Positions 45,694 through 53,491 of a DNA stretch of 64,000 nucleotides are shown piece after piece (the stretch's first letter is position 1; every line of letters starts with the position of its first letter). The notes below the pieces were generated by a model. It did not search any database. It was not told the origin of the DNA and saw only the letters and a program-made list of their open reading frames with translations. The translations under genes and the position numbers were made by a program. This DNA is from Flavobacteriales bacterium (GTDB lineage: Bacteria; Bacteroidota; Bacteroidia; Flavobacteriales_D; Crocinitomicaceae): positions 1 through 64,000 of the forward strand of contig JAKSBJ010000229.1 in the NCBI GenBank assembly GCA_022361195.1. Direction: 5' to 3'.

Positions 45694-46094
45694 TGGAATT
45701 ATCAGACGAAATTCTAAACACAATAGAGCACTGTAAAGAATATGCAGTTGATTTATTAACCGAAACCGGGGAAGCTTATCCTTTTGGAGCTTTTATTGAC
45801 ACCATTGGGAATGTTCATCCATTGGAAATGGAAATCGACAAAAAAAACGTTCCAACTATCGGAAAGGTAGTAGAAACCTTAGGTAAATACTGCGAAACTG
45901 AAATGGCCGATAACAAAATGAACGGTTATGCACTTTGCTACGAAGTTTCTTACGAACTAGAAGAAGGTCAAAAACAGGATGCCATCGCCATTGACTTAAA
46001 GCACCAAACGGAGTCAACTCCCCTCTTCTACCTTCCTTTTGAAAAGGCAGAAGAAATGCAAATTGGAGAACTTTTTGCCGTAGCCCGAAACTAA
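45693..46094 (+). CDS. Conserved hypothetical protein, 133 aa, downstream of uvrB
   Basis: No family recognised with certainty. A cytosolic alpha/beta protein with no signal peptide. It starts on the last base of the uvrB stop codon. Features include 'GEAYPFGAFIDTIGNVHPLE', a strand-turn pattern with conserved Pro/Phe/Gly, 'NGYALCYEVSYELEEGQKQD', and the terminal 'PLFYLPFEKAEEMQIGELF'. The general form suggests a small regulator or stress protein. It is convergent with the CWC-protein gene with a 4-base overlap. Confidence 0.7.
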   Translation: MELSDEILNTIEHCKEYAVDLLTETGEAYPFGAFIDTIGNVHPLEMEIDKKNVPTIGKVVETLGKYCETEMADNKMNGYALCYEVSYELEEGQKQDAIAIDLKHQTESTPLFYLPFEKAEEMQIGELFAVARN

Positions 46095-46291
46095 TCGGCT
46101 TTTCCTTCTTGAGAGTCGATCAGTTCCTTTAAACAATCAGGGCAATAACAACCTTTACTTTCTTGTTCGGGAAGTTGGATGATGTGTGGGAGCTGATGAC
46201 ACCAGCATTCTTCGTTTGTCAATTCTACTCCGCATAAAAAGCCTTTCCCACAATTACTGCAGCGACTTCTTTTCCATTCTTCTTTCATCAT
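46091..46291 (-). CDS. Cysteine-rich CWC-family protein, 66 aa
   Basis: A small protein with 'RCSNCGKGFLCGVELTNEECWCHQLPHI' read as CxxC ... CG ... CWC, then 'GCYCPDCLKEL'. This is the layout of the cysteine-rich CWC family, whose cysteines probably bind zinc or another metal. It is cytosolic. Its 3' end shares four bases with the convergent 133-aa gene, and the PorP/SprF gene ends just 3 bases upstream of its start on the same strand. Confidence 0.88.
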   Translation of the reverse strand: MMKEEWKRSRCSNCGKGFLCGVELTNEECWCHQLPHIIQLPEQESKGCYCPDCLKELIDSQEGKAD

Positions 46292-46294
46292 GAA

Positions 46295-47209
46295 TTAAAA
46301 AGGTGGTACACCAATGGTTTTAAAAACAGGAGTTAATCGGTCTCCAATTCGGAATCCCAAACTCAATTCGTGTCCAAATGTTGAAGCAGTTGTTAAAGGA
46401 GATGTATTCAATATGAAATAATAAGACAATCTAAACTTCTTGTAATCTCCAACTACGGCAGCAATTAATTCTTGTCGAGCTCCACCTAAACCAACTCTAA
46501 TGTTCTTTCCTATTTGCCCAAATTCAGCAAATAAAATTCCTCTCAAATACTGAAATCCGGTTTGGTATCGGTAAGTCGCCATTGGCATTAAGGCAAATCT
46601 TCTTCTTAATCTAAGATGATAAGCTCCATCAACCGAATACTGAATAGGCAGATCATGACTTAAGTGTTCAAAATCTTCATTATTAAGATGGTTGGCTGCA
46701 AATCCCAAATACCAGTGATCCTGATAAATCATTAATCCAGCTCCAAAAGAAAATTGACTTTCTTGGAAGCTTGGTGCACCTGTAAAATAACTTTCTTGTT
46801 TAATTCTGGTCATTCCCGGAGCAACACCTAAACTAATGGCCATTTTCTTAAAAATGAACTGATAATTGATGTTAACGGTTAGTTGACTGTAGGCGTTTGA
46901 AAAGAACTGATCAGCTTTAATTCGTTCGTCAGAATAACTCACTCCCATTCCAATAGCACCAAAACGTTTTTCCTCTTTATTTTCAAGGGAGAGTTTATAT
47001 TCAGCATTTCCCAAATATGTCCCATGATACTGAATGTCAAAAGGAAAATTAAGCCTGCTTGTTACGCTAGCGGATACCTTGTTCCAACTACCATATGAGG
47101 CTGGATTTTGATATTGAGGAGTTAAGCCTTCAGAAAAATAGTAAGGATCTAATTGACTGTTTGCGGTAAAAACAGATAGCAAAAAAATGTAGAAAACAAA
47201 TCGTCTCAT
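46295..47209 (-). CDS. PorP/SprF-family type IX secretion membrane protein
   Basis: A 304-residue outer-membrane protein. Signal peptide 'FVFYIFLLSVFTANS', followed by 'LTPQYQNPASYGSWNKVSAS' (the early 'NPA' motif), 'RFGAIGMGVSYSDERI', 'IFKKMAISLGVAPGMTRI', 'GAGLMIYQDHWYLGFAANHL' and the C-terminal 'STFGHELSLGFRI'. This is the standard PorP/SprF pattern. These proteins anchor or deliver T9SS substrates carrying type B sorting domains. No type B cargo gene is adjacent, which is a little unusual. The next gene on the strand is the CWC protein. Confidence 0.9.
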   Translation of the reverse strand: MRRFVFYIFLLSVFTANSQLDPYYFSEGLTPQYQNPASYGSWNKVSASVTSRLNFPFDIQYHGTYLGNAEYKLSLENKEEKRFGAIGMGVSYSDERIKADQFFSNAYSQLTVNINYQFIFKKMAISLGVAPGMTRIKQESYFTGAPSFQESQFSFGAGLMIYQDHWYLGFAANHLNNEDFEHLSHDLPIQYSVDGAYHLRLRRRFALMPMATYRYQTGFQYLRGILFAEFGQIGKNIRVGLGGARQELIAAVVGDYKKFRLSYYFILNTSPLTTASTFGHELSLGFRIGDRLTPVFKTIGVPPF

Positions 47210-47314
47210 TATTGCACGGATTTTAAGTTACGATTGGTCATCTCTGGTTTGGTTATTTCTAAAACAAACAATTGCTTAAAATGTTACATGCAATTGTTTT
47301 TTTATCTTCAAAGT

Positions 47315-47605
47315 ATGAAAACTTCTCGTCTCGTTCCGGCCATTATTTTGGATGCTTTAGCTATTGTACTGGCTATTTTAGGTTACAATGATTATTACAA
47401 GGCCACTGTTTTAAATGATTATTTGGACACACCCTTTTTTGGAGATTTAAATGCTTCGGCTCAAAAATCGCACGAACTGTATTACAAACTTGAATTTGGT
47501 GGAGCTGCTGTGGCTTTTATTATTGCAGCTGTTTTAATTGTTAAAGGAGTGAAAGAGAAAAAAGCTGAAAACCAACAAAAAAATGAATGGAAGGATATTC
47601 GGTGA
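47315..47605 (+). CDS. Small membrane protein, 96 aa, unknown function
   Basis: Start at ATG 47315 (MKTSRLVPAIILDA); a longer frame from 47234 adds 27 residues of weak coding character. Two hydrophobic helices ('VPAIILDALAIVLAILGYND' and 'EFGGAAVAFIIAAVLIVKGV') flank an extracytoplasmic loop with 'YLDTPFFGDLNASAQKSHEL'. A charged C-terminal tail ends 'KNEWKDIR'. No family is recognised. It lies between the divergent PorP/SprF gene and the PP2C receptor, whose start is 102 bases further on. Confidence 0.65.
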   Translation: MKTSRLVPAIILDALAIVLAILGYNDYYKATVLNDYLDTPFFGDLNASAQKSHELYYKLEFGGAAVAFIIAAVLIVKGVKEKKAENQQKNEWKDIR

Positions 47606-47707
47606 TGATTCTAAACTCAAAGAATGCCCTTAAATTGTCTTATTTCTAGCCACTTAATTACGCTTTTATTTCTAATTTCGTTTCGTTTTAGAGCCTTACT
47701 TCCCAAA

Positions 47708-50700
47708 ATGTCAAACTACTCAAAACTTATCTTAATTCTGGGAGTGATTTATTCACTCTTTCCCGGCAGTTTGAACGCTCAAAGAATCATCTCTTATGGT
47801 CCTCCCAAAAAGGTTCGTTTAGAAACTCCTTTTAAAGGAATGCCTCTAAAGTACTTAACCTATCAGTTTGACATTAGTACCGGACTTAATACCAACTCTA
47901 TTTTCCAAATTACAGAGGACGACAAAGGGAGAATTTGGTTTGGTACCTCTCATTCGGGATTTGGTTGTTTAGATGGAGAAAATTTCTATGCTTATGGGGC
48001 GCACAACGGATTTTTCGAACGCTCGAGTCGAATTAATTCCAACGGTGATGGTAGTATTTGGATTGGAGGGAATGGAATTGGAGTTAGTTGCCTAAAAGAT
48101 GGTTATAAGAATGTGCAGTACATTGATATCGGTAATACCATTTCGGATGTCCATATTCAAGGGATAAAGAGTGACTCTAAAAATAATGTTTGGGTAAGTA
48201 CACGACTTGGTGGTGTTTCCTGTATTAAAAAGGATACTACTTTAATGTGGAATCATGAAGCATTTGGTTTTGAAGGATCAGAAAATGATAAGCGAGCTTA
48301 TATCCGTCAAATGACCATTGATGCTGAAGATAGAGTTTGGGGAATTGTAGATAAGAAGGTTTTTTACATTGAAAATGGCGAAATCATTTATCCTGATTAT
48401 CCCTTATGCCGAGGCAAAAAGTTTAAACGATTAGGAGCCGATGGAGAAGATTATATTATTGCATTGGACGAAGAAGGTCAGTTTTATAAATTAACTCCTC
48501 AACTATCTCAAAATCTAGACATCAAATTTCCTATTCCGGATCATCCTAAAATAGAATTGATAAAAACGGATCGTAATGGGGTTTTATTCATGTCTACCAG
48601 CCAACATTTATTTAGAGTAATTGGACTTGAAGCTGAAGAAATGCTGAATAATCATCGCAATGAATTTAACATTAGTGATTTTTATTTTGATCGGAATAAT
48701 TCTCTGTGGATTGGAACATCAGGAAAAGGATTGCTCTACATACCCAAATTTAACCTCATTCGTGTGGATGGACTGCAAACACTACGAACCAGCGAACATT
48801 TAAAGCTAATGAACAACGGGAGTCATTTTGTCAATATTAGTTTAGATGAAAAAGGCTTTTTAAAATATGATACCCTCCAAAAAATCTCTGATCCTAACCC
48901 CCAAATAGATGCTTATGAGCTGAGTAAGGGGATGTACCTAACCGTCAATAATAAAAGCTACTTTTTTGACAAAAATGGAACTTCAAAACCAGCAAAAGCC
49001 GCTAAGTATAGTCAGTACTACGACTTAAAGACCCTATATGGAATTAACTGGATGTGGGATAAAAATTGGAACTTAGTATTTGAAAATGAATCGGGGAAGT
49101 TTATTACCACTTCCATCAAAGGGCGGGAAAGTAACTTATTTCACCGCAAGGGAGATGACTTATTCTTTTGGTCTACCCCCAATCATCAAAATGAGTTTGG
49201 TATTTACCGCTCTAATTCCAAAGGTGAAACGGAAACCGTAATGGAACATATTTTGGGCGATTCTTTGAAGTTAACAGGCTTTAAGTATGTCAACGATACT
49301 ACTTTTTTGATTTCTTCCTGGGGATATTTTCTCTTTAAAGTAACTCCACATACAGCCGAAAGGTTTTCTCGAAATTTAGGCTCTAATATCCTTTATAATT
49401 TTCGCCTAGACCAATTAGATGGCCTTTGGGTCGGAGGAATTGAAGGAGGATTAAATTATTTCAACGCCATAACAGATTCTGCCGTAAACATACAACCGCG
49501 TAATGGACTCAGTGGGGGAAGGTTGACCGATTTGAGAATTACAAAAGATAATAATGCCTTAGTTGGAACACAATTGGGAATTGATATTTTCCGCTTAATC
49601 AATCAAGATCAAACCGTTAAATCAGAAGAGGATTTCTTTCAACGTTATAAACACACCTCTTACACCTTTAAAAATGGTTTAATTGGACAAGGATTCAGAG
49701 ATTTATATCAGGATCAATATGGGAATGTCTGGTTTAGTGGTTACCGAGGTGTTCCCCACATCCTGCTAAAGGATGATTCTTTGCAATTAAAACCTCAGCA
49801 CCTACTATTTGAATCAATCATTTTAGAAGAACGAGATGGTAAACACAAGACATTATTTGACTGGATTCCAGGTCGTGAGTATCAAGCTCCAACAAACTTA
49901 AGTTGTAACTATGATGAATCACTTTTATTGACCGTTAGATCAGTTTATTTTGAAAATCACGCCCAACAAGCTTATAGCTTCAAATTGGATGATAACAATT
50001 GGACTCCTCCCCACAAATCTTCCTTTTTCCGCTTGGGAGGACTCAGTTCAGGAGAACATCAGCTGGCAATAAAAGCCATTGGAGACCATAACCTTGAGTC
50101 GGAAGTTATCACAATAAAGGTGATGATTTCTGGTCCTCTCTATCAATCAGCACTTTTTTGGTCAATCATCATTCCACTCTTCCTTTTGCTGATCTATCTA
50201 ATCTTCCGTTGGAGGTTACATATTTTGAAAGAACGAGAAAAGCAACTGGAACAAACCATTAAGGATAGAACTGAAGAAATTCAATTACAAAAGGTTGAAA
50301 TTGAAACGCAGCATAACGAAATCAAAGACAGTATTAGTTACGCCAAACGAATTCAGGAAGCCATTTTACCCGCACCAAGGTTAATTAAATCCTTTTTGCC
50401 GGAGAGTTTTGTCTTGTACAGACCAAAGGACATTGTTGCTGGTGATTTTTATTGGTTTGAGTCGATAGGAGACACTGTCATATTTGCTGCTGCGGATTGT
50501 ACTGGTCATGGAGTTCCGGGGGCCATGGTCTCTGTGGTATGTCACAATGCCTTAAACAGGGCCGTGAGGGAGTTCAAGCTAACTCAACCAGATCAGATTT
50601 TGAATAAAACGCGGGAATTGGTTATTGAAACCTTTGAAAAGTCAGAATCCAACGTTAAAGATGGAATGGACATCGCTATTTGCAGTATCAATACAAAAAC

Positions 50701-51061
50701 ACTCGAACTTAATTTTGCGGGAGCGAATAACCCTATTTACATTGTAAACGAAGGGGAACTCAATGAATTAAAAGGTGATAAACAACCTGTTGGTATCTTC
50801 GAGAATCCTCGGCCCTTTACCAACCATACCGTTCAATTAAAAAAGGGTAATCTTGTTTACAGTTTTACCGACGGATTCGCCGATCAGTTTGGTGGTGAGA
50901 AAGGAAAAAAATTCAAATACCGTCCCTTTAAAGAATTATTGGTTCATCAGTGGCAATCAAAAATGAGTGATCAGCATGATACCATCAATGACATTTTTGA
51001 AAGTTGGAAGGGAGATTTAGAACAAGTTGACGATGTTTGTATTATCGGAATTCGACTTTAA
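47708..51061 (+). CDS. Two-component-regulator propeller receptor with PP2C (SpoIIE) phosphatase output
   Basis: About 1117 residues from ATG 47708 (MSNYSKLILILGVIYSLFPG); the frame from 47624 is longer but lacks a good start. Signal peptide ends 'SLNAQ'. A periplasmic Reg_prop propeller follows ('IFQITEDDKGRIWFGTSHSG', 'DRNNSLWIGTSGKGLLYIP'), then a Y_Y_Y domain ('HAQQAYSFKLDDNNWTPP'). A helix ('SIIIPLFLLLIYLIFRW') leads to a coiled coil and a SpoIIE/PP2C phosphatase with 'RPKDIVAGDFYWFE' and 'ADCTGHGVPGAMVSVVCHNA'. It converts an external signal into serine/threonine dephosphorylation, possibly of an anti-anti-sigma protein. None is adjacent. Confidence 0.92.
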   Translation: MSNYSKLILILGVIYSLFPGSLNAQRIISYGPPKKVRLETPFKGMPLKYLTYQFDISTGLNTNSIFQITEDDKGRIWFGTSHSGFGCLDGENFYAYGAHNGFFERSSRINSNGDGSIWIGGNGIGVSCLKDGYKNVQYIDIGNTISDVHIQGIKSDSKNNVWVSTRLGGVSCIKKDTTLMWNHEAFGFEGSENDKRAYIRQMTIDAEDRVWGIVDKKVFYIENGEIIYPDYPLCRGKKFKRLGADGEDYIIALDEEGQFYKLTPQLSQNLDIKFPIPDHPKIELIKTDRNGVLFMSTSQHLFRVIGLEAEEMLNNHRNEFNISDFYFDRNNSLWIGTSGKGLLYIPKFNLIRVDGLQTLRTSEHLKLMNNGSHFVNISLDEKGFLKYDTLQKISDPNPQIDAYELSKGMYLTVNNKSYFFDKNGTSKPAKAAKYSQYYDLKTLYGINWMWDKNWNLVFENESGKFITTSIKGRESNLFHRKGDDLFFWSTPNHQNEFGIYRSNSKGETETVMEHILGDSLKLTGFKYVNDTTFLISSWGYFLFKVTPHTAERFSRNLGSNILYNFRLDQLDGLWVGGIEGGLNYFNAITDSAVNIQPRNGLSGGRLTDLRITKDNNALVGTQLGIDIFRLINQDQTVKSEEDFFQRYKHTSYTFKNGLIGQGFRDLYQDQYGNVWFSGYRGVPHILLKDDSLQLKPQHLLFESIILEERDGKHKTLFDWIPGREYQAPTNLSCNYDESLLLTVRSVYFENHAQQAYSFKLDDNNWTPPHKSSFFRLGGLSSGEHQLAIKAIGDHNLESEVITIKVMISGPLYQSALFWSIIIPLFLLLIYLIFRWRLHILKEREKQLEQTIKDRTEEIQLQKVEIETQHNEIKDSISYAKRIQEAILPAPRLIKSFLPESFVLYRPKDIVAGDFYWFESIGDTVIFAAADCTGHGVPGAMVSVVCHNALNRAVREFKLTQPDQILNKTRELVIETFEKSESNVKDGMDIAICSINTKTLELNFAGANNPIYIVNEGELNELKGDKQPVGIFENPRPFTNHTVQLKKGNLVYSFTDGFADQFGGEKGKKFKYRPFKELLVHQWQSKMSDQHDTINDIFESWKGDLEQVDDVCIIGIRL

Positions 51062-51193
51062 TTTTCACAGGGAAACAATAGTATTACGTTGGGATTGAAT
51101 GCTTATCTGGACAGAAGCATTTTGTTGTTTTTTTAACCTTTTTTGCTTAAATTGCGTTTTGTTAACCAGAAGCTACTTATAATCTTTTAATCC

Positions 51194-51505
51194 ATGAAAA
51201 TCTTTGCCCTGATTTTTATCGTGATGTTTGGGGTATGCTCATTTGCTCAGGAATCCTCGAATTCAAAGAACTTCTATTATTTCAAAATAGAGTCTGTTGA
51301 TAATTACGATGATGCTAAGCATACCATCTATGAGCTGCGTCAAATCCTGGGAGATGTTCCCATGTACTTTGACGACGAAACAGACAAATTCAAAATGGTA
51401 ACTCACTTACATTTTTTGGAAGAGGAAATTGTAAATCGTCTTGCCATTGCAGGATTTGAGATTGTTGAACCGATGACCATTATTTACCATTTAGCAACAG
51501 AATGA
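51194..51505 (+). CDS. Secreted 103-aa protein, copy 1 of duplicated module
   Basis: A small exported protein with signal peptide 'FALIFIVMFGVCSFAQ'. The mature 84 residues read as strand-helix-strand-strand-helix-strand ('FYYFKIESVDNYDDAKHTI', 'ELRQILGDVPMYFDDE', 'KMVTHLHFLEEEIVNRL', 'EPMTIIYHLA'), which fits a ferredoxin-like alpha/beta sandwich. No family is recognised. It overlaps the P-domain protein gene by 4 bases and has a close copy at 53180-53491. Pairing and coupled translation suggest the two products act together. Confidence 0.78.
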   Translation: MKIFALIFIVMFGVCSFAQESSNSKNFYYFKIESVDNYDDAKHTIYELRQILGDVPMYFDDETDKFKMVTHLHFLEEEIVNRLAIAGFEIVEPMTIIYHLATE

Positions 51506-52908
51506 AAAAAAGGATTTTATATCTGTTCTTAATGATCCTAGGGACATTGAGTGGAAAAGCACAGACTACTTTTTCTACTTCCCCTTCTGCTGCTATTCCA
51601 GGATTGGTAACAACTACCTCCAATATTACAGTAAGTGGTATAGGGAACATCAGCTGCGCAATGGGATTAACTGAGGTTTGTATTAATATCACCCACCCAT
51701 GGGATAGTGATTTAGACATCTTTTTAAGGGATCCGTCTGGAACCGATTATGAACTAACAACAGACAATGGAGGTGGTGGAAATAATTACATCGTCACCTG
51801 CTTTGATATGACAGCTGCAACCAATGTAACAGCTGGTACAGCTCCATTTAATGGCTCTTTTGTTCCGGAAGGAGATTTGGCAGCTGTAAACAACGGGCAA
51901 AATGCCGACGGAGTATGGCAATTGCGAATTTTTGATGACTTTATTGCTGATGACGGAATTTTAAATAGTTGGTCATTAACTTTTGATAACTCTCCTCCTT
52001 GTCCTCCTCCACCATTGATTGAGGATTGTTTAGGTGGAACCACCGTTTGTTCGGATGCAACATTCTCAGGAAATAGTTCTGGTTCAGGAGATGATGTAGA
52101 CCTTACAGGAGCCAATGATGGTTGCTTAAATGGTGAAAATGAAAGCTCATGGTACTATTTTTCATCGTCAACAGCAGGAGATATTGAATTTACCATTATT
52201 ACAACTGTAGATTATGATTTTGCAGTTTGGGGACCTTATACCTCAGCTACTTTAAGCTGTCCTCCATCCGGTCCTCCAATTCGTTGCTCTTACTCTGGAA
52301 GTGTTGGTAATACAGGACTCGCCTCCGGATCTGGTGATAATTCCGAAGGATCAGGTGGTGATGCATTTGTTAATGAGATTAATGCCTCTGCCGGAGATGC
52401 TTTTATCATGGTGATTGATAATTATAGTTCTGATGGTTCAACCTTTACACTAGATTGGACAGTTTCAGGTGGAGCTTCGTTAGACTGTACACCTTTACCT
52501 ATCGATTTTGGCAAATTAAACGGACAGGTTCTCGGAACAAATGAGAACTTACTGCTTTGGTCCACTCTTTCCGAATCAGATAACGCTCATTTTTTACTTC
52601 AACGTAGAACGGAATTTTCCGACTTTGAAACAATTGCTCAAATTGATGGAGCTGGAACAACTTCAGAAAAACAATTCTATTCTTACACAGATCGTACTGC
52701 TCCAAGAGAACTGAATTATTACCGCTTAATTCAAGTTGATTATGACGGAGATGAAGAGATTTTAGAAACCATTTCATTGGACAATCGCATCGATGAAGAA
52801 AAAATTCTGAAAGTGGTTAACTACCTCGGACAAGAAGTCTCAGATAGTTATAAAGGAATGGTAATCATCTATTATAAAGATGGTACAAGCCGTAAAGCTA
52901 TTCGGTAA
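51502..52908 (+). CDS. Secreted P-domain protein with sorting-like tail, copy 1
   Basis: A 468-residue exported protein. Signal peptide 'LYLFLMILGTLSGKAQ'. Residues 30-160 form a proprotein convertase P-domain ('CINITHPWDSDLDIFLRDPS', 'GSFVPEGDLAAVNN', 'GVWQLRIFDDFIADDGILNS', 'WSLTF'). A proline link 'PPCPPPPLIEDC' leads to a cysteine-containing beta domain (about 175-345, 'SSWYYFSSSTAGDIEFTI'). The C-terminal part has 'LLLWSTLSESDNAHFLLQRR' and 'ELNYYRLIQVDYDGDEE', then a tail 'VVNYLGQEVSDSYKGMVIIY' like a shortened T9SS type A sorting domain. It is presumably delivered to the surface by the T9SS. No catalytic domain is visible, which is odd for a P-domain. Confidence 0.85.
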   Translation: MKKRILYLFLMILGTLSGKAQTTFSTSPSAAIPGLVTTTSNITVSGIGNISCAMGLTEVCINITHPWDSDLDIFLRDPSGTDYELTTDNGGGGNNYIVTCFDMTAATNVTAGTAPFNGSFVPEGDLAAVNNGQNADGVWQLRIFDDFIADDGILNSWSLTFDNSPPCPPPPLIEDCLGGTTVCSDATFSGNSSGSGDDVDLTGANDGCLNGENESSWYYFSSSTAGDIEFTIITTVDYDFAVWGPYTSATLSCPPSGPPIRCSYSGSVGNTGLASGSGDNSEGSGGDAFVNEINASAGDAFIMVIDNYSSDGSTFTLDWTVSGGASLDCTPLPIDFGKLNGQVLGTNENLLLWSTLSESDNAHFLLQRRTEFSDFETIAQIDGAGTTSEKQFYSYTDRTAPRELNYYRLIQVDYDGDEEILETISLDNRIDEEKILKVVNYLGQEVSDSYKGMVIIYYKDGTSRKAIR

Positions 52909-53179
52909 TTTCATTACTATCAACTTTTCAATTAGAACAACAAAGAAGTTCTAGACAGCTTTGATTTTTCTTGGCTCACATCGCCTGTAGCAAAAAATAT
53001 TGCTTCAGATTTTATACTAAGCATTCTTCTTACAAATAGCATCCGAACTTGATTTTCTTTCGGAAACTGCACTCCTGCGTTAGTTTTTAATATTGCGCTC
53101 TACGGAAATTATTGGTTGTTTCTACCCTTTTCTTTTCCATAATTTGAATTCTGTCACATCACAAATTACTTTAAAACCC

Positions 53180-53491
53180 ATGAAAATCTTTACCCTCATT
53201 TTTATGATGATGTTTGGAGTATCCTCATTTGCTCAACAATCACCAAATTCCCGAAACTATTATTATTTCAAAATAGAGTCTATTGATAATTATGCTGATG
53301 CTAAGCATACCATTCATGAACTACGCCAAATTTTCTCAGATGTTCCTATGTACTTCGACGATAACGCAGACAAATTTAAAATGGTAACGCATTTGTTTTT
53401 TACTGAAGAAGAAATCACAAATCGCCTATCAACTGCAGGTTTTAATCTTACTGAGCCAGTAACAATTATTTACCAAAAAGTATCGGAATGA
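53180..53491 (+). CDS. Secreted 103-aa protein, copy 2 of duplicated module
   Basis: Paralog of the gene at 51194, same length, gapless by eye and roughly 70 percent identical. Start at ATG 53180 (MKIFTLIFMMMFG); the frame from 53093 is longer but spurious. Signal peptide ends 'VSSFAQ'. The mature part keeps the 'YYYFKIESIDNYADAKHTIH' and 'VPMYFDDNADKFKMVTHL' strand-helix pattern. Changes sit mostly at surface-type positions, so the protein is under selection. It overlaps the second P-domain gene by 4 bases. Confidence 0.78.
   Translation: MKIFTLIFMMMFGVSSFAQQSPNSRNYYYFKIESIDNYADAKHTIHELRQIFSDVPMYFDDNADKFKMVTHLFFTEEEITNRLSTAGFNLTEPVTIIYQKVSE

Noticed and set aside
52909-53179. Insertion sequence or attachment site between the duplicated modules
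   Set aside because: No transposase, terminal inverted repeats of useful length or target duplications are visible; the duplication looks like simple unequal recombination.
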